From JAICYJ01 sp963766445 (GTDB taxonomy: Bacteria > Actinomycetota > Thermoleophilia > Gaiellales > JAICJC01), in the NCBI GenBank assembly GCA_963766445.1, contig CAVXZW010000025.1, positions 62,001-126,000 of the forward strand: DNA of 64,000 bases, given 5' to 3'. A program made the translations under genes and the position numbers. How positions within the stretch are numbered: the first letter of the stretch is position 1; each line of letters starts with the position of its first letter. The notes beneath the pieces were generated by a model. It searched no databases. It was not told the DNA's origin and was given only the letters and a program-made list of their open reading frames with translations. Positions 43,092 to 52,577 of this stretch are shown piece after piece.

Positions 43092-44087
43092 ATGCTGACC
43101 CTCGTCACCGGTGCCGCCGGCTACGTCGGCGTGGAGATGGTGCGTCAGCTGCGCGCCCAGGGCCGCGACGTGCGCGCGATGGTGCGCACCTGGGATTCCG
43201 AGCAGCGGCTGTCCGGCACCGGGGCGATGACGGTGCTCGGCGACGTCACCCACCCGGAGACGCTGGCGCCGGCGCTGGAAGGCGTCAGCCGCGTGTTCCA
43301 CCTGGCCGGCGTGGTCGGGCACCGCGCCTCGGACGACCTGCGCCTGGAGCAGGTCAACGTGGTGGGCGCCAAGAACCTGCTGGACGCGGCGGCAACGGCC
43401 GGCGTCGAGCGCGTCGTGTTCGCGTCCAGCGTGGGTGCGATGGGCCCGGCATCGACGCCCGAGCACCCCCGCAGCGAGGCCCACTGGCTGCTGGACGGGG
43501 ACGACGGGCGCCCCGACTTCCGCTACGCGCGCGCCAAGGCGCTGGGCGAGCAGCACGCGCTGCAGGCTGCCGCCGACGGCCTCGACGTCGTGGTCGTCAA
43601 CCCGGGGTTCCTGATCGGGCCGGGCGACGTGCACCGCGTCTCGTCCTGGCCGATCGAGGAGTACCTGCGCGGCGTGCTGCGGTTCACCGTGCGCGGCGGG
43701 CTGTCCTACGTGGACGTGCGCGACGTGGTGGCCGGCATGCTGCTGGCAGAGCAGCGGGGCGTATCCGGCGAGCGGTACATCCTCTCCAACGACGAGGGCA
43801 ACCTCCCCTACCCCGAGTTCTTCGAGCGCGTCGGCACCGTCTCCGGCCGCCGGCGGGCGACCTACAAGCTGCCGGTGGGCGCGCTCACCCCGTTCCTGCG
43901 CGTGTCGCGGGCTCTGCGGCTGCCGCTGGTGCCGATCGACGACAACGAGCTGCGCTCCAGCGCGTACTGGTGGTTCTACACGTCCCAGAAGGCGCGCACC
44001 GAGCTCGGATACGGCACCCGGCCGCTGGACGAGACGCTGGCCGACACCATCGCCTGGTTCAAGAGCGACGGCTACCACCGTCACTGA
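43092..44087 (+). CDS. NAD(P)-dependent epimerase/dehydratase (dihydroflavonol reductase-like extended SDR)
   Basis: A 331-residue extended short-chain dehydrogenase. NAD-binding VTGAAGYVGVEMVRQLRAQG, then RVFHLAGVVGHRASDDLRLE, VVFASSVGAMGPASTPEHPR (catalytic Ser), DFRYARAKALGEQHALQAAA (YxxxK) and VVVNPGFLIGPGD. The layout is that of dihydroflavonol-4-reductase/3-beta-HSD-like proteins; the substrate is unknown. The start is ATG 43092, with TAGGCT 7 nt upstream and no ribosome binding site. Confidence 0.88.
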   Translation: MLTLVTGAAGYVGVEMVRQLRAQGRDVRAMVRTWDSEQRLSGTGAMTVLGDVTHPETLAPALEGVSRVFHLAGVVGHRASDDLRLEQVNVVGAKNLLDAAATAGVERVVFASSVGAMGPASTPEHPRSEAHWLLDGDDGRPDFRYARAKALGEQHALQAAADGLDVVVVNPGFLIGPGDVHRVSSWPIEEYLRGVLRFTVRGGLSYVDVRDVVAGMLLAEQRGVSGERYILSNDEGNLPYPEFFERVGTVSGRRRATYKLPVGALTPFLRVSRALRLPLVPIDDNELRSSAYWWFYTSQKARTELGYGTRPLDETLADTIAWFKSDGYHRH

Positions 44088-44164
44088 CATGGGCGGCGGA
44101 CTCGCCGGTCAGCCACCCGATCTGAGGGCTGGTGCACATCACGCGCCGGTTCGCGTCAAACCGG

Positions 44165-45255
44165 TCAGGCGATCATCGGAACCTGCACCTCGATCACCGG
44201 CTCGATGCGCTCGAAGATGTCCTCGAGGCTGGTGCCGGTGACCGTGATGCCGTGGTTCTTGAGCCCGACCACAGCGTGCGACGGGTCGTGCTCGTCGCGG
44301 ATGATGTCCGCCACGGCCACCGCCAGCTCGGCCGTGCCGCAGGGGTAGTTGAACTCGGTTGCGGGGATGCCGGGGATCCACGCGTGCACGTGCACGATCG
44401 CGTTCACCTCGGGGTGCTCCTGGTAGATCATCCAGTGCTCGATGGCGTCGACCGACACGCGGTTCGGCTCGATGGCCGGGCGGCACGGACAGCACCATGG
44501 TGCCGGTGTCGGCCTCGTAGTCCTTCACCATCAGCACGTCCTTGCCGACCTCGCGCAGGTCTGACTTGTCGACACCGGACGCGCTCATCCAGTAGCGCCG
44601 CTCGTCCTTGCGCACCGACAGGTTGCCGTAGGAGAGGCCGCCGATCCCGTAGATGCGCTTGATCGCGCGCAGCTCCTTCTCGGGCACGATCTCGTGCAGC
44701 GGGAAGGGCGCGGGCAGCAGGCCCAGCGCGTCCAGGCGGTGCCCGGCCTGGTAGAGGCTTTCGGTCAGCTCGTCGCCCTGCCAGAGCTCCGGCTCGAGGT
44801 CGTGCTCGAAGCGGTTGTCGATCACCAGCCGCGAGGTCGCAAGCGGCGTGATGCGATCGACGATGTCGTGGATCCAGGTGTCGAGATCGCCCGGGTCGGG
44901 GATCGAGTAGTGGCCGCGCTCCGGCGTCACGAAGTGGCAGGAGTCGCCCGGCACCACCAGCATGCCCAGGTTGGCCAGGCCGCGCACCATCAGCGGATAC
45001 TCGTGGCGCAGCACGTCGTCGGGCACCTCAGACGCCGAGTGGATGATGGTCACGTAGGTGCCGCGCTGCCGGCGCCGGAACGGCTTCGGCTTGTCGGGGT
45101 TGATGAAGTTGAACACGACCTCGGCGTCGGCGGGGTATCTCGTCGTCCACCCAGCCATAGCCGCGGCGCAGCCACTCCTGGCGCAGCCGCGTGCGGAACT
45201 CCGCCAGCGCGGGGTCGTCGCTACCCGGCCCCCAGTAGGCGATCTTGGTGGTCAC
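44165..45255 (-). CDS. Class II aldolase/adducin domain protein with N-terminal extension, frameshifted
   Basis: About 362 residues. The N-terminal about 170 residues (KIAYWGPGSDDPALAEFRTR, FNFINPDKPKPFRRRQRGTY, YPLMVRGLANLGMLVVPGDS) precede the aldolase fold: GIGGLSYGNLSVRKDERRYW, MSASGVDKSDLREVGKDVLM, the zinc-binding NAIVHVHAWIPGIPATEFNY (HxH) and AVVGLKNHGITVTGTSLEDI (third His). Extra bases lie near 45138 and 44475. The sugar-phosphate substrate is unknown. The GTG start overlaps the ricT stop (GTGA), so it is the last gene of a tmk-holB-ricT operon. Confidence 0.8.
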
Positions 45256-46057
45256 CCGGTCACATCCGCGAGATCGTCCAGCTTCACTTCCAGCATCTCC
45301 TTCTCACCTTCCATCTCAACGACGCATGCATCCCGCAGCACCTCGTAGCTGCGAACGACGCCGCGGCCCTGGGGTGTCGTGACGATGCGCCCCACCGCGG
45401 GGGCCCGATCCCGGAACGACCGGTAGACCGGATGCTCAAATGCAAGACAGCAGCGTAGCCTGCCGCACAGACCGGTGATGCGGCCGGGGTTCATCGGCAG
45501 CTCCTGGTCCTTGGCCATCTTGAGCGTGATCGGGCTCTCGTGCGACGGGTAGCGGTTGCAGCACTTGGTGGGTCCGCAGAGGCCGCCGCCGCCGGACAGC
45601 CGGGCGCCCTCGCGGGGGCCGACGGCACGCACCTCGACGCGGCGGTTCAGCCGTTTGGCCAGCTCCGACTGCAGCGCCTGCGTGTCCAGCCGCTCCTCGC
45701 TGCCGTACGAGAACACGATCCGGCTCTGGTCGAACACCATCTCGGCCGACAGCGGTTTGACCGGCAGCTCGAAGCGGCCGGCCAGCTCGCGGAAGAGCAG
45801 CATCGAGCGCTTGGCCTCGATCCGGTTCTTGCGCACCTGCTCGTGGTCGTCGGCGCCGGCGCGACGGATCACGCGCTTCAGGGCCCGGTCAGCTCCGAGT
45901 CGGGCAGGTCGTGGTTGGCCTGCACCACCCGGCCCAGCTCGCGGCCGCGGGCGGTCTGGCAGATCACGTTCTCGTCCCAGCGCAACTCGAGCCCGGCGGG
46001 ATCGAAGGAATACACCTTGCCGCCTGGCTGAAACACGACGCCGACCACAGTCGCCAT
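45252..46057 (-). CDS. ricT: RicT / PSP1-type regulatory iron-sulfur protein, frameshifted
   Basis: About 268 residues. The PSP1 C-terminal domain is RVIRRAGADDHEQVRKNRIE to FELPVKPLSAEMVFDQSRIV, followed by the Cys cluster GGGGLCGPTKCCNRYPSHES and GRITGLCGRLRCCLAFEHPV, the [4Fe-4S]-ligand set of RicT/YaaT proteins, which help RNase Y maturation in Bacillus and are co-located with holB in many genomes. A lost C near 45893 (CCC for CCCC) breaks the frame after ANHDLPDSELTGP. GGAG precedes ATG 46057, 5 bases after the holB stop. Confidence 0.88.
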
Positions 46058-46062
46058 CTGAT

Positions 46063-47136
46063 CTAACTCCCTGCCGGAGCCAGCCGCAGGCGGTGAAACA
46101 TCGCCTCCACGGCCAACGCCGGCTGCACGTTTGTCTCAAGTGTCCGACGCGCCTCCGAGACCACCAGCACCGCTCGTGCGGCGTCACCGGGGGCACACCG
46201 TCCGGCGTCATCAATCAGCTCGCCCGACAGGTCCAAGTTTACCACCGTGCCCTCCGCGCCCACCGCCGCAGCCATCAGGTCCCGGTACCACAGCGCGACG
46301 ATATCGACCGCGTCGCGCACCTCCTCCATCTGGGCACGGCGGGCGGTGCGCTTGGCGCGATCCTCGATCCGCTTCTCGAGCGCCTTGCGCTGGCGGGCGT
46401 CCTCGACACCCTCCAGCTGCGGCGCGGCCTCCTGCTCGACCTGCTTCTGGGCCTGGGCGGAGCGCGCGGATGCAGCGTCGGTGATCACCGCCGCGGCCGC
46501 GCCCGGGTCGAACTCGGGATCGATCAGGCAGGCGCGCGCCAGCGCCAGGTAGGTGCGACGGCGCTCGGCCGACTCCGGGTCGGAAGCCAGCCGCTGGGCG
46601 CGGCCGGCGTCGCCCAGCGCCGCCCGCGCGGCCACGGCATCGCCGGTCAGCTCGGTCAGCTGGGCGCTGCTCAGCCGCCGAAACGGGATCGGCACGACCC
46701 GTGAGCGGATGGTCGGGAGCATGCCCTCGGCGTGATCGGACACGAGCACGAACACGGCGTAGGCGGGCGGCTCCTCCAGCGACTTCAGAAGCGCGTTGGC
46801 GCTCTCGGTGCGGAGCAGGTGGGCGTCCAGGATCATGTAGACGCGGCGGTCGGCTTCGAACGGCCGCATGTGCAGGTCGCGCCGCAGTTCGCGGGCGTGG
46901 TCGATCAGGATCGAGCCGCCCTCGGCCTCCAGCACGAACAGGTCGGGGTGGGCACGGGTCTCGATCCGGCCCAGCCGCGACTCGAGCAGCGCGGCCGCGA
47001 AGTGCTCGGCGTAGCGGCGCTTGCCGGTGCCGGCCGGGCCGGAGAAGAGATAGGCGTGGCCGGGGTCGGCCAGCGCGGCGGTCAACAGCGGCCGGGCCTC
47101 GGACTGCGGCGGCAGACCCTCGAACGGCGCGTTCAC
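46063..47136 (-). CDS. holB: DNA polymerase III subunit delta-prime
   Basis: A 357-residue clamp-loader subunit. The AAA+ Walker A-type loop HAYLFSGPAGTGKRRYAEHF is followed by the delta-prime segment YMILDAHLLRTESANALLKS (the DExx position reads LDAH), LEEPPAYAVFVLVSDHAEGM, and IRSRVVPIPFRRLSS in place of the usual SRC. The zinc-finger Cys set of other delta-primes is missing, and a Lys/Arg/Gln-rich coiled stretch (QAQKQVEQEAAPQLEGVEDA) fills the middle. The GTG start overlaps the tmk stop, the classic tmk-holB order. Confidence 0.88.
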   Translation of the reverse strand: MNAPFEGLPPQSEARPLLTAALADPGHAYLFSGPAGTGKRRYAEHFAAALLESRLGRIETRAHPDLFVLEAEGGSILIDHARELRRDLHMRPFEADRRVYMILDAHLLRTESANALLKSLEEPPAYAVFVLVSDHAEGMLPTIRSRVVPIPFRRLSSAQLTELTGDAVAARAALGDAGRAQRLASDPESAERRRTYLALARACLIDPEFDPGAAAAVITDAASARSAQAQKQVEQEAAPQLEGVEDARQRKALEKRIEDRAKRTARRAQMEEVRDAVDIVALWYRDLMAAAVGAEGTVVNLDLSGELIDDAGRCAPGDAARAVLVVSEARRTLETNVQPALAVEAMFHRLRLAPAGS

Positions 47137-47726
47137 AGGTTCGCCGCCTCGCGGACGCGGGCCAGGACGGCGCGCGGAGGGCCGGACGCGTCCACCAGGT
47201 GGATGCGCTCGGGAAACCGGGCGGCGGCGGCCGCGAAGCCCTCCGCCACCGCCGCGTGGAAGCCGTCGCTCTCGGACTCGATGCGGTCGGGGCTGTCGCC
47301 GCGGCGGGCGGCCGCCAGCTCGGGCGGGAGCTGCAGCAGCAGCGTGATGTCGGGCATCAGGCCGCCGGTGGCCAGCTCGTTGGCCTGCAGCACCTGCTCG
47401 AGGCCGAGGCCGCGGGCGACGCCCTGGTAGGCCAGCGATGAGTCGATGAAGCGGTCGGCCACCACCACCTCTCCCCGGGCCAGCGCCGGCAGGATCACCT
47501 GATCGACCAGCTGGGCGCGGGCGGCGGCGTACAGCAGCGCCTCGGCCGCACCGCCGATCACCGAGTCGCCGTCCAGCAGCAGCTCGCGGATGCGCTCGCC
47601 GATGGGCGTGCCGCCCGGCTCACGGACGCGCACCACGGTGCGTCCCTCCAGCTCCAGGGCGGCCGCCAGCATCGCGGCCTGGGTGGTCTTGCCGCAGCCG
47701 TCGAGGCCCTCGAAGGAGATGAACAC
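47133..47726 (-). CDS. tmk: Thymidylate kinase
   Basis: A 197-residue enzyme phosphorylating dTMP to dTDP. P-loop FISFEGLDGCGKTTQAAML at residues 2-20, the DR(Y/F/H)-type motif VVVADRFIDSSLAYQGVARG (dTMP binding), and the lid region AAARRGDSPDRIESESDGF. The length is normal. GTG 47726 follows TAGCAT at exactly 6 nt, so this essential gene appears to be translated from a leaderless mRNA. It is first of tmk-holB-ricT-aldolase. Confidence 0.95.
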   Translation of the reverse strand: MFISFEGLDGCGKTTQAAMLAAALELEGRTVVRVREPGGTPIGERIRELLLDGDSVIGGAAEALLYAAARAQLVDQVILPALARGEVVVADRFIDSSLAYQGVARGLGLEQVLQANELATGGLMPDITLLLQLPPELAAARRGDSPDRIESESDGFHAAVAEGFAAAAARFPERIHLVDASGPPRAVLARVREAANL

Positions 47727-47732
47727 GGGGTA

Positions 47733-47738
47733 ATGCTA
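47733..47738 (-). promoter_or_regulatory. Leaderless -10 element (TAGCAT) of the tmk operon
   Basis: TAGCAT on the minus strand, 6 nt before the GTG at 47726. Confidence 0.6.
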
Positions 47739-47895
47739 CCGACCGGTGGTGCCGAAAACCGGGCGAATGGTTCCCGCCACCGACCGCGAATACCCTCACG
47801 CGTGAGCGCGCGGATCCGCGTGCGCAAGCGGCACGGCGCCGTGACCGAATCGGCACAAACCCCCGGGAATGCCCGTGCTACCCTCTCCGCCCTGA

Positions 47896-50862
47896 ATGGG
47901 AAAAACGCTCGTCATAGCCGAGAAGCCGTCCGTTGGCAAGGACTACGCCAAGGCGCTTCCGGGGTCCTTTAAGGCAGAGTCCGACTACCTCGAGTCGGAC
48001 GACTTCGTCGTGTCCTGGGCGGTCGGCCACCTGGTGGAGCTGGCCGAGCCCGAGGACTACGACCCCAAGTACAAGCTGTGGTCGCTGAACCGGCTGCCGA
48101 TCATCCCCGACGAGTTCCACCTGAAGCCGATCGAGGGCCGCGGCAAGAAGCAGCTGGACGTGCTGCGCAAGCTGGCCAAGCGCAAGGACGTGGACGAGGT
48201 CGTGAACGGCTGTGACGCCGGGCGCGAGGGCGAGCTGATCTTCGAGTACATCCGCGAGCTGCTGGCGGTGGACAAGCCGGTCAAGCGGCTGTGGGTGTCA
48301 TCGATGACCAAGGACGCGATCCGCGAGGGCTTCGAGCACCTCCGCGACTCCTCCGAGATGGCGCCACTCAGCGCCGCCGCCCGCTCCCGCGGCGAGGCCG
48401 ACTGGCTGGTCGGGATGAACGGCACCCGCGCCGCCACCAAGGTCGGCCGCCTGGAGGGCGTCGTGTCGCTGGGCCGGGTGCAGACGCCCACGCTGGCGCT
48501 GATCGTGCGCCGCGACCTCGAGATCGACGCCTTCGTCCCCGAGACCTACTTCCAGGTCGACGCCCGCTTCCAGCTCGACCAGGAGCGCACGTACCTGGGC
48601 CGCTGGTTCGAGGGCAAGGAGGACCGCACCTCGGAGCACGAGCGGGCGCAGGCTGTTGCCGACGCCGCCTCCGGCGCCGACGCCAGCGTGCTCTCGGTCA
48701 AGCGCAACGAGCGCAAGACGCGCCCGCCGCTGCTCTACGACCTGACCAGCCTGCAGCGCGAGGCCAACAGCCGCTACGGCCTGTCCGCCCAGCGCACGCT
48801 GGCCGCCGCCCAGCGCCTGTACGAGGGCTCGGCCCACGGCGCCGTCATCACCTATCCCCGCACCCGCTCACAGTTCCTGCCCTCCGATCAGATCCCGACC
48901 CTGAAGCGGATCGCGGCCTCGCTGGGCGGCATCCCGGCGTACAAGCCCCACGCCGAGTACGTGGCCGGGCTGGACGTGCTGCCGCTGGCCCGCGTCGTCA
49001 ACGACGGCAAGGTCGACGACCACCACGCCATCATCCCCACCGGCGACCTGCCGCGCGGCGAGCTGTCCAACGACGACCGCCGCGTCTACGACCTGATCTG
49101 CCGCCGCTACCTGGCGGTGTTCCACCCCGAGGCCCGGTTCGAGGACACCGAGGTCGTGACCGAGGCCGGCGGCTCCCGCTTCCGCACCAAGGGCCGGCGG
49201 CTGCTCGAGGCCGGCTGGCGCGGCCCCGCCTTCGGCGACGAGCCGGCCGAGCCGGAGCGCAAGGGCGACGAGGAGCCGGAGCAGACGCTGCCGCGGATCG
49301 ACGAGGGCGAGCGCGGCACCTGCACCTCGGCCGAGGTGCTGGAGAAGCAGACCAAGCCACCCGGCCGCTACACCGAGGCATCGCTGCTGGGCGCCATGGA
49401 GACGGCCGGCCGCGCCATCGACGACGAGGAGCTGCGCGAGGCCATGAAGGAGAGCGGCCTCGGCACCCCGGCCACCCGCGCCGACACGATCGAGCGGCTG
49501 CTGAACGTCGGCTACATCGAGCGCGAGGGCAAGGCGCTGGTGGCCACCACCAAGGGCCGCGACACGATCGAGCTGCTGGGCACGCACGCCCTCACGTCGG
49601 CGGAGCTGACCGGCTCCTGGGAGAAGCGGCTGTCCGAGATCGAGCACGGACAGGCCGACCGCGCCGGCTTCATGGCCGACATCGCCCGCTTCACCGAGCA
49701 GCTGGTCGACTACTTCCGCGAGCATCCGCACCGAGTCGCTGGGCGCCTGCCCGAACGGCGACGGCGACGTGATCGAGAACCGCTCGGCGTTCGGCTGCAG
49801 CTCCTACAAGAGCAAGAAGGAGCCGGGCTGCGGCTTCACGATCTGGAAGACCCAGGCCGGATTCACCATCGACCGCGACCAGGTGCGGGCGCTGCTGGAG
49901 AAGGGCGAGGTCGAGCTCGCACGGCCCGGTCGAGGCACGCCTGGTGCTGGCCGAGGGCAACACGCCCGCGATCGTCGACGCGGCCGGCGCGCCGATCGCC
50001 CAGACGCTGGCGCTGGGGCCGTGCCCCAACGGCGACGGCGACATCCGCGAGAACCGCGCGGCATTCGGCTGCAGCTCCTACAAGAGCAAGAAGGAGCCGG
50101 GCTGCGGCTTCACGATCTGGAAGTCCCAGGGCAGCTTCACGATCACCGCCGACGACGTGCGGCAGCTGCTGGAGCAGGGCGAGGCGCAGCTGGAGTCGGC
50201 CACGCCCGCGCGACTGGTGCTGGTGGACGGCAACCAGCCCGCGATCGTCGACTCCGGACGGCAAGCCGCTGACCGGCGCGCTCGGGCCCTGCCCGAACGG
50301 CGACGGCGAGATCAAGGAGAACCGGCGCGCCTTCGGCTGCAGCTCCTGGAAGAGCAAGGACGAGCCGGGCTGCGGGTTCACGATCTGGAAGTCGCAGAAG
50401 GGGTACGTGGTCAACGAGGCCGAGGTGCGTGCGCTGCTGGAGCACGGCGAGGCGACGCTGGCCGAGGGCCCGCAGCCGGCAAAGCTGATCCTGGGCGAGG
50501 GCAACGTGCCCCAGATCGTGGGCCTGGACGGAGCGCCGCTGGTGCGCTCGGCGGCCGCCCGCGTGCCACGCGAGACGATCGCCACCTGCCCGCGCTGCGG
50601 CGGCGAGATCCGCGGCAACAGCCGCGCCTACGGCTGCTCGTCGTGGAAGAGCCGCAAGAACCCCGGATGCGGCTTCGTGATCTGGAAGTCGATGAAGGGT
50701 CGCGAGATCACGCCCGAGCAGGCCAAGCAGGTGATCGAGCAGGGCAGCACCGGGCCGCTCGAGTTCCGCGACCGGCAGGGCGCGTTCACCGGGCGGCTGG
50801 TGATGACCGACGACAAATCGGTCGAGGTCGTGCGGGCCGACTCGGCCGAAGCTGCGGCGTAG
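47896..50862 (+). CDS. Type IA DNA topoisomerase (TopB-like) with four zinc-finger-like C-terminal repeats, frameshifted
   Basis: About 987 residues. TOPRIM domain TLVIAEKPSVGKDYAKALPG and VVNGCDAGREGELIFEYIRE, then VSLGRVQTPTLALIVRRDLE, and the catalytic-Tyr motif GAVITYPRTRSQFLPSDQIP. PPGRYTEASLLGAMETAGRA and SGLGTPATRADTIERLLNVG end the core. The C-terminus has four repeats of about 90 residues, each with AFGCSSYKSKKEPGCGFTIW or a variant (starts near residues 617, 709, 797, 897). Only the last keeps CPRC; the first three have CPNG. Three extra bases near 49735, 49928 and 50258 return to the same frame. It is probably the main relaxing topoisomerase. Confidence 0.9.
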   Translation: MGKTLVIAEKPSVGKDYAKALPGSFKAESDYLESDDFVVSWAVGHLVELAEPEDYDPKYKLWSLNRLPIIPDEFHLKPIEGRGKKQLDVLRKLAKRKDVDEVVNGCDAGREGELIFEYIRELLAVDKPVKRLWVSSMTKDAIREGFEHLRDSSEMAPLSAAARSRGEADWLVGMNGTRAATKVGRLEGVVSLGRVQTPTLALIVRRDLEIDAFVPETYFQVDARFQLDQERTYLGRWFEGKEDRTSEHERAQAVADAASGADASVLSVKRNERKTRPPLLYDLTSLQREANSRYGLSAQRTLAAAQRLYEGSAHGAVITYPRTRSQFLPSDQIPTLKRIAASLGGIPAYKPHAEYVAGLDVLPLARVVNDGKVDDHHAIIPTGDLPRGELSNDDRRVYDLICRRYLAVFHPEARFEDTEVVTEAGGSRFRTKGRRLLEAGWRGPAFGDEPAEPERKGDEEPEQTLPRIDEGERGTCTSAEVLEKQTKPPGRYTEASLLGAMETAGRAIDDEELREAMKESGLGTPATRADTIERLLNVGYIEREGKALVATTKGRDTIELLGTHALTSAELTGSWEKRLSEIEHGQADRAGFMADIARFTEQLVDYFREHPHRVAGRLPERRRRRDREPLGVRLQLLQEQEGAGLRLHDLEDPGRIHHRPRPGAGAAGEGRGRARTARSRHAWCWPRATRPRSSTRPARRSPRRWRWGRAPTATATSARTARHSAAAPTRARRSRAAASRSGSPRAASRSPPTTCGSCWSRARRSWSRPRPRDWCWWTATSPRSSTPDGKPLTGALGPCPNGDGEIKENRRAFGCSSWKSKDEPGCGFTIWKSQKGYVVNEAEVRALLEHGEATLAEGPQPAKLILGEGNVPQIVGLDGAPLVRSAAARVPRETIATCPRCGGEIRGNSRAYGCSSWKSRKNPGCGFVIWKSMKGREITPEQAKQVIEQGSTGPLEFRDRQGAFTGRLVMTDDKSVEVVRADSAEAAA

Positions 50863-50894
50863 CCAACCGACCCGACCCACTATCCTGCGCCATC

Positions 50895-51815
50895 ATGGAC
50901 GCGGTCGTCACCGGGGGCGCCGGCTTCATCGGCTCACACGTCGCGGACGCGCTGCTCGAGCGCGGCGGCCGCGTTGCCGTTGTCGACAACCTGGCCGGCG
51001 GACGCAGGGACAGGGTGCCGGCCGGGGCCGAGTTCCACGAGCTGGACATCCGCGACCACGACGCCATGCAGGCGGTGTTCGACGACCTGCAGCCGGCGGC
51101 GGTGTTCCACCTGGCCGCGCAGGCCGACGTGCGCGCGTCCGTCGAGGACCCCTGCTTCGACGCCGACGTGAACGTGCGCGGCACGATCGCCGTGCTCGAG
51201 TGCGCCCGCAGCACCGGCGCGCGGGTGGTGTTCTCGTGAGCGACCGGCGGTGCGCTCTACGGCGAGGCCGAGATGATCCCCTCGCCGGAGACGACCGAGC
51301 CGGCGCCGATGTCGCCGTACGGCACGTCCAAGCACGGCGCCGAGCTCTACCTGGGCCTGTTCAACCGGCTCTACGGCACGCGCCACGTGGTGCTGCGCTA
51401 CGGCAACGTGTACGGCCCGCGCCAGGATCCGCACGGCGAGGCGGGCGTGGTCGCGATCTTCTTCGGCAAGCTGACGTCGGGCGAGACGCCGCTGATCTTC
51501 GGCGACGGCCGCCAGACCCGCGACTACGTCTACGTGGGCGACGTGGTGGCGGCCAACATGGCGGCGCTGGCCTACGAGGGACCGCACCAGGCCTTCAACA
51601 TCGGCACCCAGACCGAGACCGACGTGATCGACCTGCTGGCCGAGTCGCAGCGGGTGGCCGGCACGGACGTCACACCCGAGCACCGGCCGGCGCGGCTGGG
51701 AGAGCTCGACCGCAGCTGCCTCGACATCGCGCTGGCGCGGCGCGAGCTGGGCTGGCGGCCGGCGATGCCGCTTGGGGAGGGGCTGGCCGAGACGTTGCGC
51801 GCCCTGCACCCGTGA
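50895..51815 (+). CDS. NAD-dependent epimerase (UDP-glucose 4-epimerase type) with internal in-frame TGA
   Basis: About 306 residues. VVTGGAGFIGSHVADALLER, FHLAAQADVRASVEDPCFDA, the catalytic TGGALYG region, SPYGTSKHGAELYLGLFNRL (YxxxK) and VVLRYGNVYGPRQDPHGEAG. A TGA at 51237-51239 interrupts VVFS-stop-ATGGALYG, where the family has about VVFSSTGGALYG. The extra codon suggests a 3-base insertion, not a recoded stop. TATCCT lies 8 nt before the ATG. The stop overlaps the deacetylase start as GTGA. It likely makes UDP-galactose or a related sugar for surface glycans. Confidence 0.82.
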
Positions 51816-52427
51816 GCGTCGTCTCGCAAGGCCCAGCGGTGGCCGGCGCTGGTTGCGCTCACGTTCGACGACGGGCCGGGGCCGCAGACGCCCGACATCC
51901 TCGACCTGTTCCGGCAGCACGGCGGGCACGGCACCTTCTTCGTGCTGGGCGAGTCGGTCGAGGGCCGCGAGGAGATCCTCGCCCGCACCATCGCCGAGGG
52001 CCACGAGATCGGCAACCACACGTTCAGCCACCCGCACGCGATGGACGCTCACCGACGACGAGCTGGCGCACGACATCGCCCGCTGCCAGCGGCTGCTGGG
52101 GCACGCGCCGGTGCTGTTCCGCCCGCCCTACGGCGAGGACGCGCTGCGCTGCAGCCGGATCGCCGAGGCGAGGATGCTGCCGACCACGGTGCTGTGGTCG
52201 GTCGACCCGTCCGACTGGCTGGAGCGCGACACCGGCGCGATCGCCGCGGTGATCCTGGACGGGCTCGCGCCGGGCGCGATCATCGACCTGCACGACTGCT
52301 GGCCGCGGCGTCACGTCGACCGAGGCCGACCGCACGCCGACGGTGGAGGCGCTGCGCATCGCGCTGCCCGAGATGGCCGCCTGCGGGTACCGGTGCGGTG
52401 ACGGTCAGCGAGCTGCTGCGGGCCTGA
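51812..52427 (+). CDS. Polysaccharide deacetylase (NodB-type), multiply frameshifted
   Basis: About 204 residues. The catalytic motif ALTFDDGPGPQTPDILDLF (base and metal Asp) is followed by GGHGTFFVLGESVEGREEIL, EGHEIGNHTFSHPHAMD (metal His pair), FRPPYGEDALRC and the C-terminal GAIIDLHDCWPRR (LH motif). Four one-base insertions (near 51830, 52048, 52310 and 52400) spread it over all frames. It has no obvious signal peptide. It removes acetyl groups from a glycan and is coupled to the epimerase by GTGA. Confidence 0.8.
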
Positions 52428-52525
52428 CCGCGATTGCGCCGGGCAATCCCCTGAAGCGGGATCCCGAGTCCGTCCGAGCCGAGATGCACAATACCCGCGG
52501 TCCGCTCCAGCTCGACATCCACCAC

Positions 52526-52576
52526 ATGTTGTGGTCGAAGAAGGAGGCGACCACAACATCTAGAAAGAGCTCTAGA
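52526..52576 (+). promoter_or_regulatory. Inverted repeat and TCTAGA pair upstream of nrdR
   Basis: ATGTTGTGGTCG (52526-52537), 10-nt spacer AAGAAGGAGG, CGACCACAACAT (52548-52559): a perfect 12-bp inverted repeat. Two copies of TCTAGA follow at 52559-52564 and 52571-52576, just before the GTG start of nrdR. CCACAACATCTAGA loosely resembles NrdR boxes of actinobacteria, so autoregulation is possible. It could equally act as an RNA hairpin. Confidence 0.5.
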
Positions 52577-52577
52577 C

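Noticed and set aside
47809..47820. CGCGGATCCGCG palindrome between tmk and the topoisomerase gene
   Set aside because: A single 12-bp palindrome in GC-rich DNA with no second copy or clear placement relative to a promoter; not enough to call an operator.
51231..51245. In-frame TGA in the UDP-sugar epimerase as a second selenocysteine codon
   Set aside because: The TGA adds a codon relative to the conserved VVFSSTGGALYG motif; it does not replace a Cys, and SDR epimerases have no redox residue there. A small insertion fits better, even though a short stem (GGCGAGG/CCTCGCC) lies downstream.
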